A DNA stretch of 64,000 nt from Lactifluus volemus (Eukaryota; Basidiomycota; Agaricomycetes; Russulales; Russulaceae): the NCBI GenBank assembly GCA_022376515.1, contig WTXI01000023.1, positions 124,001 to 188,000 on the forward strand, read 5' to 3'. Below the pieces are notes generated by a model. The model saw nothing but the letters and a program-made list of their open reading frames with translations. It was not told the DNA's origin and searched no databases. Of this stretch, positions 48,101 to 58,973 are shown in pieces. Each line of letters begins with the position of its first letter. Position 1 is the first letter of the stretch. The position numbers and the translations under genes are program-made.

Positions 48101-48364
48101 TGAGAGTGTCGCGGTTGAAATCAGGGTGTTCGTTAACTTGTAAACGTATCTTTTATTTTAGTGAATGGGGGGACACGCATAGTGTGGCAGAGTTGTCAGT
48201 GTAAAAAGCCGAGAGAAGGACTCAACAATAGGGGGGATGTGATCGGGACACATTCGACTTGACGGAATTTGTGGCAGCTGGCTAAGTTTGATCCAATGAG
48301 CGTGTACTAGGCCAGCCACTAGCACCTCGAGCCCCCAAAATTACGCTCAGTTCAGCTTTTCACT
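48101..48364. promoter_or_regulatory. Bidirectional promoter region of the Plavaka genes
   Basis: 264 bp between the start codons of the DUF6532 gene (48100, minus) and transposase (48365, plus). No clear TATA box was recognised. Confidence 0.5.
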
Positions 48365-51300
48365 ATGCCAGTAACTTCAGAGCTCCCTGGCCGGATATGC
48401 GGCTTCTGCAAAGCGGGTCCATTTCCTAGCACGCCTGGTTTGAAGAGGCACATAAAGCAAGTCCCTGCGTGTCGACATGCAGCACAAAACGAAACCCAGG
48501 AGTACCTGGACAATATTTGGACACAACTTGAAGAGCTAGACGACGACTCAGAAGTACCTCCCATTGCGACTTCAACCGATGAAGGGCCCATAGACGATGG
48601 AGACGAGGGTGAAGATTGGCTTCCAACAGGAGGCGTTGACGATGAAGACTCGGAGCCTGAGCCTGCGAGTGACGGTGGCCAAAGTCCCAAGTCCACTGCT
48701 GCTGAGCTTGAGGCTACGGCATGTGTTCCTCAACAACCTGAAGAGCCTGAAGAAGCCGTTCGCAACGATGAGTACATCCAACCATTCCATGCTCAGTATG
48801 ACGCTGGCGCATGCTGGGTTCCTCCGGATGGACAGCTTCCCAAGTTTCATGAGATTCGCCAGAGGCAGGGCGAAAACCTCTATGCGCCATTCCAAGGCAA
48901 GGACGACTGGGACTTGGGAAAGTGGCTCGTAAAAACTGTGGGTCAGAAACAGACTGAAGTTTTCCTCAAACTTCCAGTAGTGAGTGACCAGTCACCGTGC
49001 TCCCCGGGCCAGTGCCGGTGGTATTGTGCATGGCTAATAAACTAGCAGGTACGAAGCCATGTGAAGCCATCCTTTAAGAGCAATAGATCCCTTCTGCAGA
49101 AGATCGATGCGCTTCCAACCCAGGGATGCCAGTGGACATGCGAGATCATTGACGTGCAAGGAGATAAGCGCAATGAAGACGGAACACTTGTGTCGCCAGA
49201 AAAACTAGAACTATGGAAGCGAGACCCAGTGGAAGGTGTCAAGGAGCTACTGGGAAATGAAATGCTGCGCGAGTCGCTTGTCTATGCGCCAGAGCGTGTG
49301 TATGCCGATAGTGCGGGAACGCAAAGGAAGTACTCCCAGATGTGGATGGCTGACTGGTGGTGGGACATGCAAGTAAGTTCCCCCAACGTCAAAATCACGT
49401 TGTGCAGCCTGATCTCACTTTCCTTTAGACAAAGCTCCCAGTTGGGTCAACGATCGCGCCAGTCATTCTTTCATCCGATAAGACACACCTATCTCAATTC
49501 GGGGGAGATAAAAGCGCCTGGCCAGTGTACATGACACTGGGAAATATTGACAAAGTCAAGCGCCGTCAGCCCAATGCACACGCGACTATATTGTTGGCCT
49601 ACCTACCTGTCCCAAAGCTGGATACTTTCTCGGACAAGACGCGCTCGAAAAGGGGGCATGACCTTTTCCACTTCTGCATGCGCAGGGTCTTGCAGTCACT
49701 GGTCAAGGCTGGGAATGAGGGAGTGAGCATTGTTTGTGCCGATGGCTTCATGCGTCATGTATTTCCTATCCTTGCGGCATATGTCGCCGACTACCCCGAA
49801 CAGTGTCTTGTCGCATGCTGTAAGGAAAGTCGATGTCCAAGGTGCCGCGTTGAACACGACAGGAGAGGAGACATGCTGGAATCTATGCCGCGGATTCAAC
49901 ACCAGGCTGAGGTGATTCTCTGGCATAAACAAACGGGACGCCGGGTGCCAAGATTCAATGAAGACGGGATGTGCCCTGTCTTCCAGCCCTTTTGGAAGCA
50001 TCTGCCCCACACGGACATCTTTAATTGTTTCACACCAGATATTCTTCACCAGCTACACAAAGGCGTGTTCAAAGACCACCTGGTCGAGTGGTGTACATCT
50101 ATGGCAGGTGTGGAAGAGATCGACGCACGGTTCCAATCGATCCCTGACTTTCCTGGGCTAAAGCACTTCTCAAAAGGGATATCTTTCGTCTCTCAATGGA
50201 CTGGTCGGGAGCATAAAGAGATGCAGCGCGTCTTCGTTGGCCTTCTTGTCACTGCAGTTCAACCCGCTGTCTTGAGAGCGTCAGTGGCTGTTGTCAATTT
50301 CATCTACTATGCTCAGCTTCACGTCCACACAAGCGCAACCATTGAAGCGCTCCACACTGCTCTTGTGACTTTTCATGAGAACAAAGACGTGTTCATTCAG
50401 GCTGGTATTCGTGACGACTTCAACTTTCCTAAGCTACACTCTATGGTACACTATTACGACGCAATCAAGACACATGGCTCGCTGGATGGCTACAATAGCG
50501 AGTCCCCTGAACGCCTTCACATCGACTTTGCTAAAGACGCCTACAGAGCGAGCAACAAACGCGATTTTGTAGCTCAGATGACTATCTGGTTGAGCCGGCA
50601 AGAAGCCATCGCTCGTTTCAGTGATTATCTTGACTGGCACAATCGTTTCCACATGCCAACTAGTACTGCCGTGGACTCGGAGGACTATGACGCCCCAAGT
50701 CTAGATCTCAGTGATATGTCCTCAGGTTCTGTGTCAGCTAGTACTCATCTCGTAGCGAAGCACCCTGGCTACCCTCATCTGCATGTGGACACTATTGCGC
50801 TGGACTTCCATGCATCACAGTTCCTTCCTGCATTACAAGCATTTATCCGTTGCAAGTGTCGCCCTTCTCAGAAGCCTATTGTCCCAAATGAATTTGATCG
50901 ATTCAATGCATACAAAATACTCGCCATCCGTCTCCCCAATTCACCCGCATCTGGCCGCTATGACGAAATTGCACGCGTTCGAGCAACGCGGCTCGTTCCC
51001 GGAAAAACAGGGCACAGTGACAGCAGTGCTGTCTTTGATACTGTGCTCGTGAAAGTGGATGGTGTACTCAACAGTGCGACTAGCGGCACGCCTTTGGAAG
51101 GTATGCAGTGAATGGAACCCTCAGTGTTTGATACTACGCTAACTGAAGACGTTGTATGATTCCCAGGTCTTCAGGTCGCTCAGGTGCGGCTAATTTTCGA
51201 CATTCCAGAGCATCTGCGGCAGCCACAGATTCCCCATCGGCTGGCATACATCGAATGGTTCACACAGTTTCGAGGGCCCCATCCAGATTCACGGCTGTAT

Positions 51301-51492
51301 TCCGTGAAGCACGCCTCGCGAAATCGATGCCCTGCTGTGGAAGTCATACCAGTGGAGCGCATCGCACGGAGCTGCCACTTGATCCCCCATTTCAACACAC
51401 ATTGTCCAAGGTCCTGGACGTCTCAAGATGTTCTTGAAGTAGCTGAGACTTTTTATTACAATCCTTACATATCACTTTCAGAATTTTGTTGA
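48365..51492 (+). CDS. Plavaka transposase
   Basis: Exons 48365-48979, 49049-49372, 49429-51100 and 51167-51492 join in phase to 978 residues. The N-terminus has a zinc-finger-like [20 protein letters not shown] with nearby C and H, followed by an acidic linker. The core carries signature text of the family: [20 protein letters not shown] across the exon 3 start, then [65 protein letters not shown], a [20 protein letters not shown] motif and [18 protein letters not shown]. The acidic residues in SSDK and ADG are candidate catalytic positions (inference). The last exon adds [24 protein letters not shown]. No frameshift or stop, so probably active or recently active. Confidence 0.88.
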
Positions 51493-51750
51493 TATCACAG
51501 CATTGGTAGGCTATCTGATGTCTCGGAGTAGTAATAAGACATTATATATCAGTTTGAGCACTGAGCGAGAGTGTTCCTAAGGACATGGCATAGGTGGTGG
51601 TTGCTCCCCATCGGGGACAATCACCCACAGCTGTTTATAATAATATCACTCATGCTTCACATTCAGACAACACACACTCATGTCACTGGCACCTACAGAT
51701 CAAATGGCCGGGCTGGAGTCAGAGCCCCTATATGTCAAAACTTACAGAGG
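51493..51750. other. Plavaka internal 3' region
   Basis: Untranslated end of the transposase gene; no further gene. Confidence 0.5.
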
Positions 51751-51890
51751 ACTAGATACATCGCTTCTAACCTACTAAGGTCTAGCTATGTCCCTTCTAA
51801 CCTACCTAGGCCTCCATACGGACTGATCAACCTACCAAGGCCTAGGAGACCTATACTAGCTACCTAGAAACTGGCCACCCTAGGTAGCTG
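51750..51890. repeat. Right subterminal repeats of the Plavaka element
   Basis: AACCTACTAAGG, AACCTACCTAGG, AACCTACCAAGG and CCCTAGGTAGC occur within about 140 bp. Confidence 0.65.
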
Positions 51891-51907
51891 GGGAGTGTTT
51901 CCTGATG

Positions 51908-51985
51908 AACTCTCTCAATTCTGGCCTTCTTACGACCCTGTTTCTGGTATTCATGTGTTTTAGGTTGGATTACCTTGCTTTCGTA
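51908..51985. other. F4 3' flank, second piece
   Basis: Continues the F3-like flank from AACTCTCTC to TCGTA (51981-51985), the left target duplication of copia 1. Confidence 0.75.
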
Positions 51986-52338
51986 TATTGGATGAGAATC
52001 CTAAGTCTCAGTCTAAAGTGAAAAGACTGATATTGATCTACCTATTGGATGAGAATCCTAAGTCTAAGTAGATAGTAAGTTTACTGAGGAATGAAAGAAT
52101 AAAGAGTGACTAACCTCAGTCTAAAGTGAAAAGACTGAGGCAAGGTGAACACGGTGTCTACACTATATAAGGAATGAACGACTGAGGTCAAAATTGTAAG
52201 GGAGTTAAGCTATAAGGAGATAATAAATTCGACTTAGTGTAGAACGCGGAAAGTCCTTGGTATCGGTGTCACGCGTCATGTGACGTGTGACTGCGAAGCG
52301 TTGGCTCGACTTACGCCTGCGAGGCTGCGCTCCCAACA
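51986..52338 (-). repeat. Copia 1 3' LTR
   Basis: 353 bp. In the element's sense it begins TGTTGGGAGCGCAGCC and ends CTCATCCAATA. It contains a short internal direct repeat (TATTGGATGAGAATCCTAAG twice on the plus strand). Confidence 0.93.
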
Positions 52339-52345
52339 CGCCCCC

Positions 52346-55300
52346 TCAGTCCGCACGGCGTAGGCCCATGCAGGCTGCGAAGCGTTCGTGCTTCTCTCGT
52401 GCAAGGCCCTTGGTGAGTACATCCGCAACTTGCTCATCTGTAGGCATATACTTGAGGCTGATGGCTTTTAGATCAACTTGTTGCCTGAGAAAGTGATGCC
52501 TGACATCAATGTGCTTGGTGCGATCATGGAACTCCGGATTCTTTGCGATAGAGATAGCTGATTGATTGTCAATGTAAAGGATGATGGGTAAGTCAGTTTT
52601 TTGATCTTTCCAGATTTCGCTGACTAGGTTTTTTAACCAGGCGGCCTCTTTTGCCGCGTGCGCGCCTGCGATATACTCGGCCTCGGTACTCGATAATGCG
52701 ACCGTCTGTTGCTTTTTCGAGCTCCAGCTGATGGCCCCTCCAGCTAGCATGAAGACGAAGCCCGAGGTCGATTTCCGATCGTTCACGTCGCTGGCCCAGT
52801 CGGCGTCGACGTAGCCATGGAGACGGGTCCCATCTTGGGTTCCCCTCTGGAAGACGAGGCGTCGGTCGCTCGTGGCTCGGAGGTATCGGAACGCACGGTC
52901 GAGGGCTCGCAAGTGCTCTTCACCGGGGTTGGCGGCGTGGCGTCCGAGCGCGGCCACGGTGTAGGCCAGGTCGGGGCGTGTCCCGAGCATCGGGTACATC
53001 AGCGCTCCGATCGCGCTCTGGTATGCCTTGACGTTTGTCTCGGGTGAGTCGAGCTTCAGGAGATGCTCGTTCGGGACCGCGGGTGTGCTGATCGGCCTGA
53101 CGTCGGCCTTTCCTAGGCGTTCGAGGACATCGTTGATGTACCTCTCCTGCGATAGGGCGATCCAGCCGGCATCGCGATCGCGCGTTACGTGCATTCCTAG
53201 GATCCAGGTGATCTCACCTAGGTCTGTCATTTGGTATGTTTTCTTTAACTTCTCCTTGTCTTCATTGATGGTTTTGAGACTTTTGCAGGCCATAGTGATA
53301 TCATCAACATATAGTGCAATTATGGAGAGTGTTTCGTCCTTCAAGCGGGTGAAGACGGCGTGATCGGCATCGGTGCGTGCGTAGCCCATCGATTTGAGTG
53401 TCGATTTGATGTGTTCGTACCACGCGCGCCCTCCTTGCTTCGTGCCGTAAACGGCCTTTTTCAACCTCAAGACCATGCCTTCTGGAGTGTCAAAGCCTGG
53501 GGGGGGAGCCATATAGATCTCCTCTTTTAAGTCCCCGTTGAGGTAGGCTGATTTGACGTCCAACTGATGGACTTCCAGATCGAGTTTGGCGGCGAGCGCG
53601 AGGACGGTGCGCAGCGAGGCAAACTTCGCCACTGGGGCAAATGTCTCATCGAAGTCGATCCCTTCCGTTTGGGTGAAGCCCTGTGCGACTAGACGGGCCT
53701 TATACTTCTGGATCGTGCCGTCGGGTCCGCGTTTTATGCGGAAGACCCATTTACTTCCGACGATTTTTCGATCGGTCGGGCGCGGCACCAACTCGTATAC
53801 TCCCATGTTTTCGAACATGCGTTTCTCGTCGTTACAAGCTAGTTCCCATTCGACGGCGTCGGGACGTGCCATCGCCTCGGCATAGGTCCGTGGGTCACTG
53901 GCGGGATCGCCTTGCGCGACGGCAGCGCGTTCGGTGTTTCGCTTGCGCGCTCCGTATGACGTCGCGGAATAGCGTGCGTCGTCGTCACGGATGGGTGCGC
54001 GGACATTGCGTTTAGGACGGGAGAGCGCGATCGGGAGATCGGGAGGAGGTGGAGGTGCTGTAGGTGTTTCATCAAGTAACTCCTCGATTTCTGATTCACT
54101 GACTGATTCGTTTTCAGAGTTACTATCAGTTTCTGAGGGACTTGGAGATGCCTTCGGGATTTGTGGTGTTCCCGATGGCGTTGCGGTCGCGGCGTCGGGC
54201 ATTTCGTCGGGTTCGAGGATTATGCGCTCGAAGCGCTTTACGGGCCCCCCTTCATCGAATACGACGTCGCGCGACTCGAAAAAACGGCCTGATTTCCGGT
54301 GCACAAGTCGGTAAGCTTTCCGATTTTTTGCTAAGCCGATAAATGTGCAGATCAGTGATCGCGCGGCCAATTTTGCACGTTTTTTCTTCGGGACGTGCAT
54401 GAAGGCTCGGGAGCCGAATACCCGGTACATCGATATGTCCGGTTTGTTACCGCTCCAGACTTCGTCTGGTGTTAGGTTGTCGAGTGCGCGCGTGTGCGAG
54501 ACGTTGTGCAGCAGGGCGGCGTACTCCAGCGCATCGTACCAATACGTGTCGGGGAGGCTCGCGTCGGTGAGCATGGCTCGGACCTTGTCGAGCAACGTGC
54601 GGTTCATCCGCTCGGCAACGCCGTTGTGCTCCGGCGTGTGCGGTGTTGTTATTTCGTGCTGAATACCCCTCTCTTCTAGGAATTTATTGAAGTCCCCCCC
54701 TTTGTATTCGCCCCCTCCATCCGAACGGAGAAGCCGAAGTCGTTTCCCGGTCTGCACCTCGGCGCGTTCGACAAACACTTTGAAGCGGTCGAGTGTGTCC
54801 GATTTTTCGCGCAGGCCATCCACGAAGACTTTGCGGGATGCGTCATCGATCCATGTGACGAAGTAATAGTACCCTTTATGTGATCGGGTCGGGATCTTGC
54901 CACATAGGTCCGAGTGGACGCGGCCGAGGACCTTGTCCGATCGCGATTCCGTTGTCTTCTGGATTTCGACTCGAGTTTGCTTTCCTTTCAAGCAGGGTTC
55001 GCAAGGGGTTGTAAGTGATTTCCCAGATGTAATCTCGATGCCACTGACGATGCCCTTTCGGGCCATGCGTAGGATCGTGTCCGTGTTCAGGTGGCCGAGG
55101 CGTCGGTGCCATGTAGCCAGATCGGCTTTCGCAGATGGGGCCCGTGCCGTTAAGGCAAATTCGTGCGCGGGGGATAAATCATCGCCTTCCGCGGGGAACG
55201 ATTCGACGATCGCGATTCGAGCGGTGGCAAGGGGGACCGTTTGTATATTCATGAGATAGAGATTTTGATGCCGCTGACCCTCGCAGATAACGTTTTCGTT

Positions 55301-55562
55301 CGAATCGAATATCTGGCAGCCTTGCCCAGCGAATCGGACATCAGCGCCGCAGCCGGTGAGGTGGGAGACGGACAATAAGTTTCCGTGCAGCTCAGGAACG
55401 TACAGGACGTTCTGTAGTATGACGTCGTTCCACTCGTTTCCGGCGCGCATTCGAACATGTACGCGTCCCTGGCCGATGCCTTGGATGGCGCTGTTATCAC
55501 CCAGGACGACGGGGATATTCCGGGTAAGGGTGGAGAACTGCTGGAACCAATTTCTGTTGGAG
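52346..55562 (-). CDS. Copia 1 pol part: integrase, reverse transcriptase, RNase H
   Basis: Order along the minus strand: end of protease region, GAG-pre-integrase (TWHRRLGHLNTDTILRMARKG), zinc-binding CEPCLKGK, integrase core with SDLCGKIP and RLLRSDGGGEYKG, and NGVAERMNRTLLDKVR. Then the copia-type reverse transcriptase (SKWVFRIKRG, FAPVAKFASLRTVLALAAK, QLDVKSAYLNGDL, YVDD) and RNase H (GYVDADWASD, ALSSTEAEYIAGAHA, TKHIDVRHHFLRQQV, ADVLTKGL). The frame is fully open. Its natural start lies in the gag part at 62031; the in-frame ATG at 55567 falls in the target duplication and any product from it would begin with foreign LTR sequence. Confidence 0.92.
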
Positions 55563-55567
55563 CACAT

Positions 55568-56050
55568 TGCTGGAATATTATAGCGGAGTGGGAAAGGTGG
55601 GTAGATGCTGAGGGCGAAAAGGGTGACGTGCAGAGCGTGCACGGGCTCGAGGAGGGGACGTCAGATGTCAACGGCGCCCCGAGGGCCACCGGAAGTGGGT
55701 AGCGACCGCTCCCCGTTGGGGGCGATCGTCCACGGCCGTTAATCACGGTACACCTTCGTTTTTCGCATCAAGACCCTCTTTGTATATTAGTTGACTCAGT
55801 TTCATTGATGGGTGATGAACTGATCACTCAGAACCGATCGAGCGGCCGTCTTTGGGGTAGTAACAGCAGTAGCACATGTTTTTGATGTATAGTAGCTCTA
55901 AGTATTTCTACCAAAGTCGTAAGGGCACAGCCAGCCAGCCCACTTGTTCCCCCATCCTCGCGTGATCCCGTTTTAATTTGCCACCGCTCGTTTTTGCTCG
56001 TTTTCACTTCGCACGCCCTGTAAAGCCTTCGGAGTCTTAAAAGGACTTCA
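55568..56050 (+). repeat. Copia 2 5' LTR
   Basis: TGCTGGAATATTATAGCGG to TTAAAAGGACTTCA, 483 bp. Confidence 0.95.
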
Positions 56051-56072
56051 GGTTATGGGCCCTGAAGTTGCC
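56051..56072 (+). other. Copia 2 primer-binding site (initiator tRNA-Met half)
   Basis: GGTTATGGGCCCTGAA directly after the LTR. Its complement contains GGGCCCATAACC, the anticodon stem-loop sequence of eukaryotic initiator tRNA-Met. Priming from an internally cut tRNA is known for Drosophila copia and Ty5. Confidence 0.65.
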
Positions 56073-56144
56073 CATTAAATCAGTACGAGATCACAAAGCT
56101 TTAAAAGAATAACTTACCTTTTTCATTTCACCAAAATCAACAAC

Positions 56145-58973
56145 ATGAACGAGGAGAAAGGGGTCAAAATAGTTCAGCTAGCTGCGGACGGATCAAATTG
56201 GGTCAATTACCGAGACCGCATGCTACTCGTTATCAAGTCGCACAAGTGGAGAGATCACCTTACCGAAGTCAAGCCGACGAAGCGTTACATCGACGGCGGC
56301 ACCATAAACGGTGCATCGCCTCAAGAACGCTGGGATGACGATGAAGCCGCGCTCATTAATCTGATCGCGTCGTCGATCCCCGATTCGGCATTTAATCGCA
56401 TCAAGAGCAAAGGAAACGCGCAGGAAGTGTGGGAAGCGTTGAAGGACGTATACGAAACTCGATCGCCGCTGATCACCGTTGAGTTGCGATGGCGCATCGG
56501 CAATACGAGGTGCGGGGAGGACGATGATCTTCGCGCACACTTCGAGAAGCTATCGGAAATGAGAGAAAATCTGGAATCATTGGGAAGTCCACTCTCAGAT
56601 CTGGAATATGCTTACACCTTGTTCCGTTCACTTCCCCCTTCCTACAAAAGCACCATGCAGGCCTTGAATGCCTCAGCAGACCTCACCAAGTCCCTCATTA
56701 TGCCTTCAAATGTTATCCGACTCGCCTTAGACGAATACGATTCGCGAAACGAAGACAAGCCCAAGCAGGACGCGGACGAAGCGTTCGCCACGTCGCAGCA
56801 AAAGCAAAAGGGCAAAGAAAAGAAGAAAAAGCGCGACATCGAGTGCCACAATTGCAAGAAGCGTGGGCACGTCAAGGCGGAGTGTTGGTCGAAGGGCGGA
56901 GGCCAGGAAGGTGGGGGGCCGAAGAAGAAGGCCGGGAACAGCTCGAGCGCAGGCGGCACGAGCAACGCGAACGCGAGCGGCGCGACGACCGCGGCCGCAG
57001 AAGGCGATATCGAGGCCTGGGCAGTCATAGAAGAGTTGCCAGACCAGTCAGCGGTCGCAGCAAGCTTGCCACGCGATGTGCCAAACGATGCCGAGCTATT
57101 CGATTCCGGGGCATCAAATCACATGTCCCCCTTCCGTGAAAAATTCACCACTTACCGTCAAATCCCGCCGCGCGCTATTATTGCTGCCGATAAGCGGGTG
57201 TTCTATGCAGTTGGCATTGGGGACCTCAGGATAGAGGTCCCACATGGGAAGTCATTCACCCCCATTATTTTGAGAGAGGCCTTGCATGCTCCTGATATGG
57301 CCATGACAATAGTATCAATCTCTCGCATTACAAGAGCTGGAAGTTCAGTCACCTTTGAGAAGAATTCCTGCATCATCAAAAACCCACGAGGCAAGACGCT
57401 CGGGACGATTCGCGCCAACTCGAGTGGACTCTACAAAGTCGACCACAGTGTGACAGCTTCAGCCGCAGTCACGCTCGAAAGAGTCACACTATCGGCGCTG
57501 CATCGTCGCCTTGGACACGTCAGCGTCGACACTGTCCGCTCGCTCATTCGACATGGCTCCATCGAGGGCATCGATCTCATTGATGATGGATCATCATTCA
57601 CATGTGTTTCTTGTGATTACGCTAAGACGACCAGGAAGGTGATCAGGCCAGTCAGAGAAGCCCCACAGTCCACAGCCTTTGGAGAAGAGATACACTCTGA
57701 TGTGTGGGGGCCATCCCCTCTCAATAGTATTGGTGGGAGGCGCTATTACATCACATTCACTGACGACTACACTCGATATACCTGGATTAAGACCCTCAAA
57801 GCCAAGTCAGAAGCCTCAGCCGCCTACAAGGACTTTGTCGCTTGGGCGCGCACGCAGCACGGCGCCGTTATCCGCCGTTTTCGCTCTGACCGGGGGGGCG
57901 AGTACATGAGTAAGGATCTCATGGGTTTTCTTCGAGAGCAAGGCACAGAACAGCGATTGACGACCCACGACACGCCTCAACACAACGGTATCGCCGAGTC
58001 GTTGAACCGGCGCCTAATGGAGCGGGTCCGCGCTCTCCTTCACCACTCCGGCCTCCCCAAGACTTTGTGGGGCGAGGCACTTCACCATGCTACCTGGCTG
58101 AAGAATAGATCATCTACCCGCATTCTGGGCATTATCACGCCCTACGAACGCCTCAACGGGCACAAGCCGAATATGGCCGGCGTTCCCGAGTGGGGCCAGC
58201 GGGTATGGGTCCGGAACCTCAAGGGCAACAAACTCGACGCGCGTGGCCTCTTGGCACGCTGGGTGGGTTTTGACAAAGAGAGTACCCATGCCCATAGAGT
58301 CTATTGGCCAGAGAAGCATTCCCTTTCTGTTGAAAGAGATGTCAGATTTACCTCAGACACAGTCATTGTCTATACACCATCTACGACATATCCAGTCTCT
58401 CAGTCTCAAGTACAAGCGCAACCTCAAGCTCAAGTTCCTCAAATTCAGCCCGCCGCCGCTCCGAGTCCGAAGACGGCGCAGCCGATGCAACAGCCCGACG
58501 CCAACGATCCCGACGCCGCTGCGATCCCGGATCTGCCGGATGACGACGCGGACGACCAGGGGCAGGCTCAGGGCGATGACGACGTGCCGCTCTCACCGCT
58601 GACGCCGATAGAGCAGACGCCGCCGCCTCCGCCGCCACCTAACGCGCCGCGCAAGCCAAAACCGCCGCCGCTACCGCTGGGCGATCCGCCACGCCGGTCG
58701 ACTCGTATTCCGAAGCCATCCAGCTACGCGAGACGCATTGCCAGTGGGGAAGGCACCACAGGCAGCAGCTCGAGGGGCAGCTCGAAGGGCAGCTCGAGGG
58801 GACGAGGAGGAAGAGCCGCAGCGTTGCCGATTCAGCAGCTGCAGTTGGACACATCACTCGATGATTCGTTTGCCACTGCACCTGATGCACCTGATAGCAC
58901 TGAAATGGCATTCTTTTCCGAGATCGACATCACCATGGTCGCAGCCGTTCACGACGCGAATGGCGATCCGCGT
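56145..58973 (+). CDS. Copia 2 gag-protease-integrase
   Basis: Starts MNEEKGVKIVQL. The Gag domain includes WVNYRDRMLLVIKSHKWRDHL and AHFEKLSEMRENLESLG, then a CCHC knuckle (CHNCKKRGHVKAEC). Protease motif LFDSGASNHMS is followed by GAG-pre-integrase (ALHRRLGHVSVDTVRSLIRHG), zinc-binding CVSCDYAK, integrase DDE region (SDVWGPSP, RFRSDRGGEYMS, NGIAESLNRRLMERVR) and a long Pro/Ala linker. At about 58973 the frame must slip back by one base to enter reverse transcriptase; in the current frame translation would end at 59150. There is no obvious slippery heptamer, so a one-base deletion is likelier than programmed frameshifting. Confidence 0.9.

Larger units (their letters stand above)
45647..51907. 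mobile_element. Plavaka-type (CACTA-like) DNA transposon, 6261 bp
   Basis: Ends are CATCAGGAAA (45647-45656) and TTTCCTGATG (51898-51907), an exact 10-bp inverted repeat. The host sequence TTTAACTCTC of F3 is split, with AA (or AAC, if the outer C is not counted in the element) duplicated. Subterminal regions carry many short copies of CCTANNWAGG-like motifs on both sides. Inside are a divergent pair of genes, the transposase (+) and a DUF6532 protein (-), 264 bp apart. All exons are in phase, so the element may be autonomous. Confidence 0.9.

Noticed and set aside
55249..55746. Small genes within the copia 2 LTR
   Set aside because: Same frames occur in both LTRs and are chance openings.
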